Assembly: GCA_900323505.1 (NCBI GenBank)
Contig: OOIN01000018.1
Span: 186,001 to 250,000, forward strand
Direction: 5' to 3'
DNA: 64,000 nt
Origin: Ustilago trichophora
Lineage: Eukaryota; Basidiomycota; Ustilaginomycetes; Ustilaginales; Ustilaginaceae
Below are positions 54,731 through 64,000 of this stretch, piece by piece. The notes under the pieces were generated by a model that was not told the origin of the DNA, made no database searches, and worked only from the letters and a program-made list of their open reading frames with translations. Both the position numbers and the translations under genes were made by a program. Every line of letters starts with the position of its first letter. Position 1 is the first letter of the stretch.

Positions 54731-54754
54731 GTACTGTACTGTACAGTACAGTAC
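54731..54754. repeat. 24-bp perfect palindrome of TACTG/CAGTA units
   Basis: GTACTGTACTGTACAGTACA followed by GTAC is a perfect 24-bp inverted repeat built from the same core as the ACAGTACTGT arrays, with repeated half-sites on each arm. Confidence 0.88.
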
Positions 54755-56465
54755 TGTTCTGGTGGTGTTTGGCTGGGCTTGAAATGGTCAGGACAATCGC
54801 GTGGATCTCAGATGAACTCCGCGGCGAGAGATTGGTTCATCAACGTGGTTCAGGACAGGGCTCAGGGTGAAGACTTTTTGCTTGCTGTGCTATTCGGCTG
54901 GTGGCTCTGCGCCGCATACGTCTCAGATTGTTGTGCTTTGACACTGCAGACCATGCGGAACGGGAAGCTTTTGACTGCTCCCGAGGCAACATTGTGCACA
55001 CCTTTGACAGCTTCCAGTTCGATGTGAGAAAAGACGGATGTAAGATTGCCATCCAGTCACATATGTCGACCATCCCAGAATCAACTACTGTACCTTGCAT
55101 CGATAAACCAAAGCTGCAAATCTCGTACCCGGGCGAAGAGTCTTGGCGAGGCGACCGTTGGCCCCTAATAAACCGCCTCTTCCTGTACGAGACCTTCTTT
55201 CTTGAAACTATGCACCCTCTTGCACCTCTTTACAGCTCGGTCTTGTCGGTCAGGCGCCGAGACACCGCGCAGGAGGCTTGCATACCGATTTACGGAACGG
55301 CGTTGGGGTGCCTCTACACACAAGTCGCCGTAGGTTACTGTATAGCCACACGCATGTCGAACTTCGGCCTTCGGACTTTGCACGGCCACGCGGTTGAACA
55401 ACGGTGATGTCGAAATTCAAGATCGCGTGGGGGAAGAAAGGTTTAGTCTCGCGATCGTGCAAACCTTCGCTTAAGTCAGCCCCTCTTTCTCTCTCCCTCA
55501 TCCGAGAGTTAGGTTTGCGAAACCCTGGATGCACAGAGGGTAGCAACTGTTCGTGTGCAACAGGAAACGGATCGTATCAATGGCGGTAGGCTCGAAACGT
55601 CAATATGTCCCGAGAGAATTTGTTCGCCCTAAATTAGCAGGTGTCGGTCTGACACATCGTCGCGCAAAATATGGGTAGCATCTCCCGATCGTACACCGTT
55701 CAACTGTAGCGAGTCCGATCTGTCATGTCCGCCTCGACGCAGCTTGCCTTGCTGCCCTCCCAGTACGATAGTGGTACATCGCTGCAGGTGTGAAGTCGAA
55801 GCAAGGTAGTGCAAGCGAGAGGAGAACGTTCTTCATTATTTGTCTACTTTTTGGCGCCTTGTTTTATTCCAGCTTTTTCTAATTCAGTTACTAAACTGCG
55901 CCGAAACCGAGCTTATATCCTCACACGATGCCGGGATCATTCGCCAACTCGGATCATGCGACATCTGGAGACCTTGCTCGTAACTCCAGCGAACGGCCCC
56001 GCCGACTACTCGAGACCTGCTCACACTACATTCTCTGAGGAGGAGATCGCAATATTCGAGGAACGCGTGTTAGACCGAATCAGTATGGTCTCGCACGTAT
56101 TTCCAGACTGCACGTGACAACCTGCCAGCGATGTTTCACTGCTCAAAAGTGCTTCTTCCAGACCAGCGAGCTGCACGGTTCGGCTCCACGTCGACTTGCA
56201 CAGTTGCACTTCACCACCCTGATCGCTTCCGACACCTTACAATTCACCAAACCAGGTCCTCTTCATCGCTAGCAGGAGCTTGTAACCGCCATCATAGTAG
56301 GCTGCGGCAGGTAATATAATACGCGCGCGCTCTACGACAGTATCGACCGCAAGTGTCGCCCAGGTCTTACGACATTCATCCACCCCACGAGCATTGCTAG
56401 CTCCAGGCGACGGTCGGCATAGATATCGAAAGGCGCAACACATCGTAACCGCATCAGGAAGCAAG

Positions 56466-57229
56466 ATGTTCGCCCGCATTGCCATCCTTCCGCTCCTCGT
56501 TGCCTTTCTGCTAGCCGCACGATCGGCAACCGCCCTGTACTTCTACCTCGAAGCAGACACGCCCAAATGCTTCCTCGAAGAGCTCCCCAACGACACTGTC
56601 GTCGTTGGTCACTATATGACTGAAGAGTGGGATACTACTTTGCAACGATTCGTCGTAAAGGACGACATGGGAATCCACATCTCTGTTCGCGAAGTTAAAG
56701 ACGACCATGTAGTAACCTCTTCTCGGGGTCCCCCCGAGGGCAAGTTTGCTTTCACCAGTCACGAAGCCGGAGATCATCGCATCTGTATGCAGGCCAAATT
56801 CGACGGTCGACCAGCAGTCCAAGTCCGCATGCATCTCGACATCGTCATTGGCGACGCCAAACCCGACAACTCGCACAAGGACAAGAGCCACGTCAACGAC
56901 CTCGCGCAGCGCGTCAGGGATCTCAATGCAAAGCTCAGAGATATCCGAAAAGAACAACAGTACCAGCGCGAAAGAGAGGCTCAGTTCAGAGACCTTTCCG
57001 AGCTGACAAACTCGAGAGCCATGTGGTGGAGCTCGCTGCAGCTCATCACGCTGTTGGGTGCCTGCGTGTGGCAATTGAGACATCTTCGTGTAAGTTTACG
57101 ATTGCGTCACCTTTCTACCAGGACGAGGACGTCTACTGACCCTCCATCATCCCTCTTTCCATTCGCTACTCCTTCACTTGGCTCGGTTGCAATTCTCAGG
57201 GCTTCTTCGAGGACAAGAAGCTTCGCTGA
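56466..57229 (+). CDS. p24-alpha (emp24/gp25L, TMED9/Erp1-like) cargo receptor
   Basis: Two exons, 56466-57089 and 57200-57229, separated by a 110-base phase-0 intron (GTAAGT...TTCTCAG), give 217 aa. A signal peptide (cleaved after about residue 23, ...ARSATA) is followed by the GOLD domain, LYFYLEADTPKCFLEELPND, with the second cysteine in HRICMQAKF. A membrane-proximal coiled coil comes next (DLAQRVRDLNAKLRDIRKEQ), then SRAMWWSSLQLITLLGACVW as the membrane helix. The second exon supplies only GFFEDKKLR, the cytosolic tail with the FF COPII-binding pair and a KK dilysine-type retrieval signal. The order matches the alpha subclass of p24 proteins, which cycle between ER and Golgi and aid export of GPI-anchored cargo. 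It converges on the CLC gene. Confidence 0.95.
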
Positions 57230-57513
57230 ACACTGGTTTCGACCGTGTTTCGATGTTCTCACCGGCCACCACGAATCGAATACAACATCGTCATGTGTGT
57301 CCGCATTATAATTGTCCACTTGTGCAATCGCATCCTCTGTCACGTTCAACCGTCCCTTTTCTCCTCCACAAAGAGCAGCGTCCTCAACCTGAGCCTTCTT
57401 CACATGCACACACTTGATCACGGAGCCCCATCGGATGTCTGTTTGAAGCTGCCCATTGCATGGAATCAACGTCCGTGTTGTCTAGCCGTGTTACGAGGAA
57501 GCAAGGGAGCGAT

Positions 57514-60500
57514 TCACTCCTCTTCATCGCCCAAAACAAACTGTTCCTGACTTGCACTTCGCTTCTTTTGCTGCCGTTGGGCGGTGCTCGACATGGGTAG
57601 CGAGTCCAATTCTGGTTCTGGCGAGGTGTCGCCGTACCTTTCCTCCTCCTCTGTCGTGTTGCCTCTGAGATGTGAGTACGCTCCATCACCCTGAGCTCTC
57701 CTCCTCCGGCCAGCGTTTCCGCCAATTCTATTCACACCCAATCTGCTAGCTAGCCTATCGGCATGAGGAGCGACAACCGCCCACCGATCTTGTATCCACT
57801 CGTACGCCTCTTCCAATAAGATTTCCAACTCACCTCCTCCGAATCCACTCTCCCCACCACCACCACCAGCAAGATGGCCAGAAGACCCACTGGTCGGCAG
57901 AGCAGCAGATCGAGCCGTCGCCTCGGCTTTCTCCTGCATCGCAATCCGCTTCAACACATCTTTTACCGTAACGAGTCCCGAGAGCTTGCCATATTCGACA
58001 ACGAGGATCACCCGTGGACCCAGATTCTTAAACATGTCCATGACCGTCTCCAGTGCCATGCCCGGCTGGACGATCAAAGGGGTTGGGTCGATCCAACCGG
58101 ATAGCTCGAGGACATCAGTATCGGCTTCACCGTCGACTCCGCCCGTTGCGTCGCCGAGGATCGGGTCTTCGTCATCAACTGCGGCGGGCACGGCGCCACG
58201 ATAGGATGTGTTGGAGTTCTCTTCATCGTGTTCTTCGTCCTCAAGCTGGGCGATTAGTGATTCGGATTCGTGTCTACGTTGGGTGGCACGCATTCCGCCG
58301 CTGCTGGCATTGCTGCTGCCCGTGCCGAGCCCCAGTGCGGATCCTGCACCAGTGGCTCCACTGAGCCGGCTCAACATGTCCTCCCTGATAGCGCGGTCTG
58401 CAGCTGCTGTCGTGGGCAGCGACGATACGGTCAACAGATCCTGCTGCTGCGTTTGGTGATGCGCCGAAGGGCCGACGCTGAACAAGCACGTCGTCTCGGG
58501 ACCAAGAGCTCTCGCCCTTCGTGCTTTGCCAATCGCATATCGCAGTTCGACTTTGCCAACGTAGCCCAACAGCATGGCGTCCTCTTTGCTCTGTACGAGA
58601 GGAAATCCTTTGTATGTGCCCTCTGCCAGCTTGCTTTCAAGCTCGCTCAGTTTCATCCCCGCCGCAAAGAGCACTTCGGGATTGACGCGCATGATATCGC
58701 CAACGGGGACGCCGAAACTGTGGTCGTCCTTATCCAGGAAGGGGTATCCGGAAAACTTGATCATCTGCTCGGCAATGCCACCTCGTGAAAACCAGTCAGC
58801 GACACCCTTGGTGATGCCGACGACAATCATGGTCGGAAGAATGTAGGTGAGCGCACCGGTGAGCTCGAACATGATGACCACAACGGCGACAGTGATGCGA
58901 GTGACGCCTGCAAGGGCCGCTGCGGCTCCGAGAAAGGCGTACGTTCCAGGAGTGATGCAGGGTACGTCCGGTTGACAGGCCGAGAAGAGCGACCAGTGCG
59001 GGAAAGTGTTGTATAGCGCCTTGACGAGGATCCCGACCATTCGGCCAAAGGTGGCGCCGATCGCCATAGAGGGTACAAAGATTCCCGCGGGCACCTTGCA
59101 GCCATACGAGATGATGACGAGCGCCGTACGCAGCACAGTGGCAAGCAGCAGCGAGTTGACCATGCGCCACTGTGCCCAGCTCTGACACAGGTTGTCATAA
59201 TCTCCACCGCCTTCGCATTCTCTGAAGAGGATTTCGAGCGATTCGGTCATGTCGATGCGCAGGAACTTGTTGGCATATCCAATGAAGGCGGTGAGCGTTG
59301 CAAGGATGACGACCTCGCTCACGCCGTGCTTGGTGAGATAGCTACGGCGGAAGGACTGCACCTGCAGATTGTACTTGATGACGAAAGCGCCGTAGAGCCC
59401 ACCAAAGATGCCGATCAGCACATAAAAGATGATCTCGAAATAGTGCCAATCCCGATCGTACGAGACCTGGAAGAGAACCAGCTTACCCGTGCGGAAGGGG
59501 TTCATGAAGGACAACGTCACGGTAGCGGCAAGCGCACAGAGGAAAGAGCGCCACATGGTGGAGGCGGGAAAGTTGTAGGCCATCTCCTCGAGGGAAAAGA
59601 GCACGCCGCCGATGGGGGAACCGAAAGCCACAGCTACACCTGCCGCAGAGGACGCTGTGAGCAACTCTCGCATCTTGGCCTGACTTCTATTGAAAGAGCG
59701 GAAGAAGCTCGCTACGACGTTGCCGATGCAACACGCTACATGGACGGCCGGGCCTTCCTTGCCGACGCTGAGGCCAGATGCGATGGCCAGTGGCAGGGTG
59801 AGACTCTTGATGGCGAGCGTCCAGAATCCCAGATAGCCATTGATTACGAAGCCGGCAAGGATGCATTTGATCTCTGAAATACCACTACCAGCTGCGTAGG
59901 GGGCAAAAGACTTGACGAGGTGTGCGCAGACGAACGAGAGAAGGCCGGCAAAGAGGATGTAGATGATCCAAGCGGGGAAGGTCCATTGCGACCATGGCAC
60001 CCAGTCTGTGCAGGTCTCACTGAGGTCGCCAGCACCAGAGGCAGCGCCCTCTGCTCGTGCTAGCAGTCGAAGTCCGGTGCCGAAGCCGTCGTGGAAGACA
60101 TCTTGCGCGGATCTGGACCACAACTCGTGATCTGGGAAGGCGCGCATAGTGAGATTGTAGGCGTCCCTGGCAACAAGTGCAGCTGTTGCTGCAGCGGCCG
60201 ATGCCGAGGAAGACAGTGCTGAAGCAGCAGCATCTGTTGGTGTTGTGGCGCCCGGAGCTGCAGTGACGGTGACGGTCGCGGTTGCCAATGCCTTGGCAGC
60301 AGCAGCGGGAAGAGGAGCCCCACCAGGGCCTGCGGGATCCATCATCTCCCAGCAGCAAAACTTTTGATTGAGCCACCATCCCGACTTGCAGTATCCTTGC
60401 TTGAGATCCGATGCCCATTCGGTTGCCAAGCTGATCACACCCATGTTGAGCCCGATCAGGATGCCCACAAGTACGATTACGCCGCTATCTGTGAACGCCG

Positions 60501-60915
60501 AGAGTGCACTCTTGATGATCCCCCACAGCAGCCAGGCCCTTCTACCCCAAGGACCCCTCGACCACCACCTTGGCGGCACGCCGCCTCTGCCGAACCCAAT
60601 GTGACCCCAAGCAGCGTCTGCATTTGCGCTACTGGACCCGTTGGCAAGGTGCGCATTGGAAGGAGAGGAGGAAGCGACAAAGTGGGCCGAGGCGGCTTGG
60701 CGTTCGCGGGCCAGACGGTTGCGTTCGCGCGTGTTGTCGACGACCCAGTCTACGGTGGAGAAGGATTCGTATCTGCGGATTTCGTCGAGTGCTTCATCGT
60801 CTTCCATGGCAGCATTGGAGGCGTAGACGCTGCTGCGACGGGACGAGGTTGGGAAGAAGGCGGCGGTGGGTGAGGGCGCCAGCGCGCTCGATCTGGTATG
60901 GGGTGACGCATTCAT
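57514..60915 (-). CDS. CLC family chloride channel/antiporter with CBS domains
   Basis: 1133 aa from ATG 60915 (MNASPHTRSS); 24 more in-frame codons upstream lack an ATG. A disordered N-terminal region precedes the first helices. The ion-path motifs are intact: GSGISEIK near residue 342, SVGKEGPAVH near 380 with the gating glutamate, and GIFVPSMAIGATFGRM near 607. A first CBS domain (GFPLVQSKEDAMLLGYVGKV) and a second (PGMALETVMDMFKNLG, VVEYGKLSGLVTVKDVL) are separated by about 130 disordered residues. The GSGIS variant and overall form suggest an intracellular Gef1/ClC-3-type exchanger that supports acidification and metal loading in Golgi, endosomes or vacuole. There is an unusual Ala/Thr-rich insert of about 70 residues in the loop after the first membrane segment. 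No introns are seen. Confidence 0.95.
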   Translation of the reverse strand: MNASPHTRSSALAPSPTAAFFPTSSRRSSVYASNAAMEDDEALDEIRRYESFSTVDWVVDNTRERNRLARERQAASAHFVASSSPSNAHLANGSSSANADAAWGHIGFGRGGVPPRWWSRGPWGRRAWLLWGIIKSALSAFTDSGVIVLVGILIGLNMGVISLATEWASDLKQGYCKSGWWLNQKFCCWEMMDPAGPGGAPLPAAAAKALATATVTVTAAPGATTPTDAAASALSSSASAAAATAALVARDAYNLTMRAFPDHELWSRSAQDVFHDGFGTGLRLLARAEGAASGAGDLSETCTDWVPWSQWTFPAWIIYILFAGLLSFVCAHLVKSFAPYAAGSGISEIKCILAGFVINGYLGFWTLAIKSLTLPLAIASGLSVGKEGPAVHVACCIGNVVASFFRSFNRSQAKMRELLTASSAAGVAVAFGSPIGGVLFSLEEMAYNFPASTMWRSFLCALAATVTLSFMNPFRTGKLVLFQVSYDRDWHYFEIIFYVLIGIFGGLYGAFVIKYNLQVQSFRRSYLTKHGVSEVVILATLTAFIGYANKFLRIDMTESLEILFRECEGGGDYDNLCQSWAQWRMVNSLLLATVLRTALVIISYGCKVPAGIFVPSMAIGATFGRMVGILVKALYNTFPHWSLFSACQPDVPCITPGTYAFLGAAAALAGVTRITVAVVVIMFELTGALTYILPTMIVVGITKGVADWFSRGGIAEQMIKFSGYPFLDKDDHSFGVPVGDIMRVNPEVLFAAGMKLSELESKLAEGTYKGFPLVQSKEDAMLLGYVGKVELRYAIGKARRARALGPETTCLFSVGPSAHHQTQQQDLLTVSSLPTTAAADRAIREDMLSRLSGATGAGSALGLGTGSSNASSGGMRATQRRHESESLIAQLEDEEHDEENSNTSYRGAVPAAVDDEDPILGDATGGVDGEADTDVLELSGWIDPTPLIVQPGMALETVMDMFKNLGPRVILVVEYGKLSGLVTVKDVLKRIAMQEKAEATARSAALPTSGSSGHLAGGGGGESGFGGGELEILLEEAYEWIQDRWAVVAPHADRLASRLGVNRIGGNAGRRRRAQGDGAYSHLRGNTTEEEERYGDTSPEPELDSLPMSSTAQRQQKKRSASQEQFVLGDEEE

Positions 60916-61332
60916 GTCGAGGCTGATCGCATTGCGTGCCACACCCTCTTGTAGATTTGAGAGGACGCTGAGTAGCTGTGGTGGCAAGTCACGAAGCGGT
61001 TGGCGAGGTTGGTGTTGGTGTCAACGGAAGAAGGTCTCTCTAGCAGATCTGCGCGTGGAATTTGCCGATACCGATTTCGGCAAGCACAGCCAAAGCACAC
61101 GCTGTCCACGCCGACGCTTCCAAGAAAAGGGTCCAATCCACGCGTTGCGTCCCACCGTTCAACAACTCAGAGTCCAGCATGCGATTTGACTCCCAAGATC
61201 TCTTACTGTAGTGGACTGGCAGTTTGATCACCAATCATGTCAACGGTCCATCAAGATCTTCTGACCTCGGCGATGGGATAAACAGATACTTGAATTGCAA
61301 TTGAGAGGATACGATCAAAGCGACTAACAATG
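60916..61332. other. Intergenic region upstream of the CLC gene
   Basis: 417 bases between the CLC start and the end of the cyclophilin gene, both on the minus strand. Probable CLC promoter; no other feature. Confidence 0.55.
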
Positions 61333-63012
61333 TCATCGGCGTGATCCGTCTCGATGCCGATGTCGGTCATCATCCCGACGTCTGTCTCCCTCTTTGCGAT
61401 GGTCACGATCTCGATCACGATCATGACCTCGTCGATCGTCTCGATCAGGGCGACTCGATTCATGTCTACGTGATGTAGAGTCTCGATGACTCTGCCTGTC
61501 TCTGTCTTCGTCGTGTCTCCTTTCTCTTGTTTCGTCGTCCGTACGAACCCGTCCACTTGAGTGCTTGCTGTCTCGCTCCTGATGCCGAGAAGAACGCTCG
61601 CCATCCCGACGTGACGAGTAGGTCCCGTCTCTGCGTCGTCTTGCTTCCTCTTCTTCTTCCCTTCGTGACCTTTTGTGAGCCCTCTCTCTGTCGTCGCCCC
61701 GATCACGATCTCGCTGGCCTCGGTCACCATACCGTGCAGAACTTCCGCCGTCCCTACTATCCCGCCCGCTGCGCCGGTCTCCTTGTCTCCTGTCATCGCG
61801 CCCATCACGATCGCCACCATGACCACCGTTCTGATACCTATCCTCTCGTGGACGATACGAGTCCGTCCTCCCCTTCCCATTCACCCCATCTTCCCTCGTC
61901 CCGCGACTGACACCCCACTTATAATGCCCCTTGGGCGCCTCCCTCCCCCCATTCCTTTTCTTGACCCAATCGCCGTGGAGCCTACTCACACTCTGCGAAA
62001 AGTCGACCCAAATCCTCCGATCGTCCACGAGCACATTCTGCATCTTGAAGTACGCCCTCTCGGCGTCATCCTTCTTGTCAAACTCGATGAAGGCATACTG
62101 AAGCGAATCTCCCGTCTTCCTATCCTTGATCACCTCGCACGACAGGATCTTGCCAAAGCGCGAAAAGATGAGTTCGAGATCGTCGCTCCGAGTGACCGGA
62201 TTCAGCTTGCATACGAACAGGATGTTCTCCGGCGGGCGGATTTCGGCAAAGGGCAGGTCGCCGACCATTTCCAAAGTCAGAGCGGCCGCGTTGGTATCGG
62301 CATTGCGGCGCGATTCTTCCTTTTCGGCCTCGTCGCGGTCGTCATCGGCCAGATCCTCGTCATCGGCCAGACGAAGGGCACGCACTTGGGATGGTGTGGG
62401 GGAAGGGGAACGTGAGGGTGGAACGAAGCCGTCTGGATCTGGGAAGGGGTCTTCCAGAACGACAACATGCCGAATGCGAATGTCTTTGAGCGGTCTCTTT
62501 TGGCCGTCTGTGAATGCTTCGTTGATCTTGTCTAGCGTTCCGCCGGGCTCTTGGCCCTCGACAACGATTCCAAAGGGTGCATGCTTGCCATCCAGATAGT
62601 CGATCTCGTCCTTTAACGTGATGAAGAATTGCGAGCCCGCTACCAGCGCTCCGCTGTTACCACCCTCCTCATCTCCAGAGCCCTTGGCGTGCTTGCGGGA
62701 ACACGCGAACGATACGGTTCCCTTCTTGGTATGCTTCAACTGATCTCCTTGAGTCTCGGGATGGAAAAAAGTATCCTCGAGCCGGTCCCGAGAAGTCGAT
62801 GGCAGCTGAGACCAGATGCTCGTGCCACCTTTGCCTGTGTTGGTCGGGTCGCCGGTCTGGGCTAAGAAGTCCCTCTCCACGCTGAAGAATGCACTGAGCT
62901 TGTAGTAGTGCTGGGAGCAAAGCTTGAGAAAGTTGATGCAAGAGCGTGGTGCCAGCTCCGTGTGAAGGTCGATGACAATGTCGCCCAGCGAAGTCTCTAG
63001 GAGTACACTCAT
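61333..63012 (-). CDS. PPIL4-type cyclophilin with RRM and RD/RS-rich tail
   Basis: 559 aa from ATG 63012 ([20 protein letters not shown]), the conserved PPIL4/Cyp6 start; 50 in-frame codons upstream lack support. The cyclophilin domain occupies about residues 1-165, with [23 protein letters not shown] and [10 protein letters not shown]. The tryptophan that contacts cyclosporin in classical cyclophilins is Tyr here, as in this subfamily, so isomerase activity may be low. An RRM at about 255-335 shows both RNP motifs (ILFVCKLNP and QYAFIEF). DWVKKRNG and GHYKWG follow, then a long Arg/Asp/Glu/Ser tail typical of spliceosome-associated proteins. The expected role is nuclear, in pre-mRNA processing. 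The charged tail explains the long overlapping frames on both strands. Confidence 0.95.
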   Translation of the reverse strand: MSVLLETSLGDIVIDLHTELAPRSCINFLKLCSQHYYKLSAFFSVERDFLAQTGDPTNTGKGGTSIWSQLPSTSRDRLEDTFFHPETQGDQLKHTKKGTVSFACSRKHAKGSGDEEGGNSGALVAGSQFFITLKDEIDYLDGKHAPFGIVVEGQEPGGTLDKINEAFTDGQKRPLKDIRIRHVVVLEDPFPDPDGFVPPSRSPSPTPSQVRALRLADDEDLADDDRDEAEKEESRRNADTNAAALTLEMVGDLPFAEIRPPENILFVCKLNPVTRSDDLELIFSRFGKILSCEVIKDRKTGDSLQYAFIEFDKKDDAERAYFKMQNVLVDDRRIWVDFSQSVSRLHGDWVKKRNGGREAPKGHYKWGVSRGTREDGVNGKGRTDSYRPREDRYQNGGHGGDRDGRDDRRQGDRRSGRDSRDGGSSARYGDRGQRDRDRGDDRERAHKRSRREEEEEARRRRDGTYSSRRDGERSSRHQERDSKHSSGRVRTDDETRERRHDEDRDRQSHRDSTSRRHESSRPDRDDRRGHDRDRDRDHRKEGDRRRDDDRHRHRDGSRR

Positions 63013-63551
63013 CGTGTCAGTTTCTCCTCGCGACTGCGACTCGGAACGCGGATCGTAGCTGAGGGCCAGCGGTGTGGAAACCAGTCCGAGAGAGGATAGG
63101 CGAGAAGCCTGCCGTAAGGATGCGGATGCGTATTGTCGAAGAAGAGGAGGAAGAAGGAGCATGTACTGTATAGATTTCTGTTTCCTGCGTGTTCAGACCA
63201 ACACGGCTTTCTCAAAAATTCCAGCCGCGGCTGAGCGCGACAAGTGGAGGATGACCGAAATCGCAGATCTCAAAACTCAGCCACTTCATCGACTAGGCGA
63301 CTAGCCTTAGTGCTCACTCCTTCGACATCGCACAAGTCATGAGCCCAGTGCGCCATCAACCCCACTGAATCAAACACCAGAAGGGGGTCTAGTATCAATG
63401 TATTTGATTGCTGTATGTAAAGTATTGCGAATCGGAGCTATCAGAGTCTGTGTGTCGGGCGGGTGGTAGTCAGCATCCTTGAGGAAAGAGTTTCAAAGCT
63501 GGGAAACATGGGCAATGGGCTCTAGCGATACGTGCGCGGCCAAGCCTGTGC
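63013..63551. other. Intergenic region between the cyclophilin and OSBP genes
   Basis: 539 bases, the promoter of the cyclophilin gene and 3' region of the oxysterol-binding protein gene. No other feature is seen. Confidence 0.55.
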
Positions 63552-64000
63552 TTAATGAACACGAGGCTTCCTTCGGTAGGCATCCTCGGTCGCAGGCTGG
63601 CCCTTGAACATGGCTGCGAGCTGCGAGTACTCCTGATCGTCGTCGACGTGAACAAAGTACTCGAGCTGGTGTGGGGTGCCCGCTGCGGCCTCATCCTTTC
63701 GTTTCTGCCTCTGGGCGTTTTCGATCCTCGCCTTGTCCTTGGATGCGGTCTCGTAGTCACCAGTGCGGATGCCGTTGGCGACCGTCTTCCAGACATTACG
63801 GCTCTCCATCTCTCCCTGCTTCTCGACGGCTTCCACCGAAACCTCTTCGCGCTCGGTGGATGCATCCCAGAAGAGCTCGTTGCTGCCTCCAGAGATCGAC
63901 TTGCCTTTGTACTTGCTAACGCCAGCCCACTCGCCCTCAACGGTGTAGAGCGTGTTACCACCGGCACCAATGGTGGCCTTGAACGAGTGTGCTTTGCCGG
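63552..64000 (-). CDS. Oxysterol-binding protein family, C-terminal part (partial)
   Basis: The frame enters from the right edge of the window and ends at 63552, giving about 148 codons. It shows the end of the ORP lipid-binding barrel (GGNTLYTVEGEWAGVSKYKG, then ELFWD) and the conserved C-terminal helices (EMESRNVWKTVANGIRTGDY, ASKDKARIENAQRQKRKDE, then LEYFVHVDD). The E.ES..VW..V and K..IE..QR..RK patterns are characteristic of Osh/ORP proteins, which exchange sterols or phosphatidylserine against phosphoinositides at membrane contact sites. The signature EQVSHHPP and any PH or ankyrin domains would lie outside the window, so the subclass is undecided. It ends RRKPRVH. Confidence 0.9.
   Translation of the reverse strand, partial: GKAHSFKATIGAGGNTLYTVEGEWAGVSKYKGKSISGGSNELFWDASTEREEVSVEAVEKQGEMESRNVWKTVANGIRTGDYETASKDKARIENAQRQKRKDEAAAGTPHQLEYFVHVDDDQEYSQLAAMFKGQPATEDAYRRKPRVH

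Larger units (their letters stand above)
49373..56465. other. 7.1-kb gene-poor divergent region
   Basis: No frame in this stretch begins with ATG and shows domain-like or composition evidence of coding; the longest candidates start at GTG/TTG or are Arg/Ser-rich noise. The region holds GAGA-type purine tracts (about 50560-50780 and 52185-52219), two ACTGTACAGT palindrome clusters (52820-52834 and 54731-54754) and an A-rich tract (52902-52963). No tRNA-like cloverleaf or transposase/reverse-transcriptase remnant was recognised. It may contain long leaders, non-coding transcripts, spliced small genes I cannot see, or eroded transposon sequence. Confidence 0.5.

Noticed and set aside
54901..55407. 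168-codon plus-strand frame in the gene-poor region
   Set aside because: Begins at GTG with no early ATG, has no recognisable domain, signal peptide or membrane helix, and the composition is random-like.
61251..61880. 209-codon minus-strand frame near the end of the cyclophilin gene
   Set aside because: Overlaps the Arg/Asp-rich tail of the PPIL4-type gene in another frame; repetitive charged tails create such frames.
1..64000. CRISPR arrays, insertion sequences, prophage or rRNA
   Set aside because: No regularly spaced direct repeats, terminal-inverted-repeat/transposase pairs, phage genes or rRNA-like stretches were seen; the gene content is eukaryotic nuclear.

Overview
The window reads as nuclear DNA of a basidiomycete fungus, most likely a smut (Ustilaginomycotina, Ustilago/Sporisorium-like). 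The reasons are long intron-poor genes with a moderately GC-rich, C-ending codon bias, short GTAAGT...AG introns where introns occur, long pyrimidine-rich leaders, and Ser/Ala/Gln-rich disordered tails on many proteins. The lineage call is inference from style and protein content; no rDNA or mating-type marker is present. There are no bacterial, plasmid, phage or CRISPR features.

Layout. A partial nucleolar beta-propeller-like protein (1-1569, minus) is followed by a 1206-aa protein with an H2A-like histone fold (5009-8629, plus). An anion:cation-symporter type MFS permease (10674-12245, plus) converges on a PHO89-type phosphate transporter (12739-14634, minus). CAND1 (17037-20918, plus) converges on a CSN12/PCID2-like PCI protein (21092-22531, minus). 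A 1930-aa Ser-rich membrane-anchored protein (23744-29536, minus) is followed by a doubtful small ORF. MED18 (31813-32880, plus) converges on MLH3 (32971-35496, minus), and a four-exon histone H1 gene (36838-38435, minus) comes next. Two tandem small paralogues of unknown function (41329-41631 and 41839-42144, minus) precede the AP-1 mu subunit (42774-44187, plus, one intron). A phenolic acid decarboxylase (44480-45007, minus) is divergent from the Fe-S assembly ATPase CFD1 (46054-47127, plus). A single-pass membrane protein (48050-49372, minus) borders a 7.1-kb stretch with no convincing gene. The right end holds a p24-alpha cargo receptor (56466-57229, plus, one intron), a CLC chloride channel/antiporter (57514-60915, minus), a PPIL4-type cyclophilin-RRM protein (61333-63012, minus) and the C-terminus of an oxysterol-binding protein (63552-64000, minus).

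Most of this is housekeeping: vesicle traffic (AP-1 mu, p24, CLC, OSBP), nuclear function (MED18, MLH3, H1, PPIL4, histone-fold protein), cullin control (CAND1) and nutrient transport. No dedicated gene cluster or mobile element is evident. The observations most worth following are the tandem histone-fold architecture resembling the Son-of-sevenless N-terminus, an MLH3 whose ATPase motifs look eroded while the endonuclease motif is intact, the tandem pair of unknown small genes, and an intergenic family of self-complementary ACAGTACTGT repeats.
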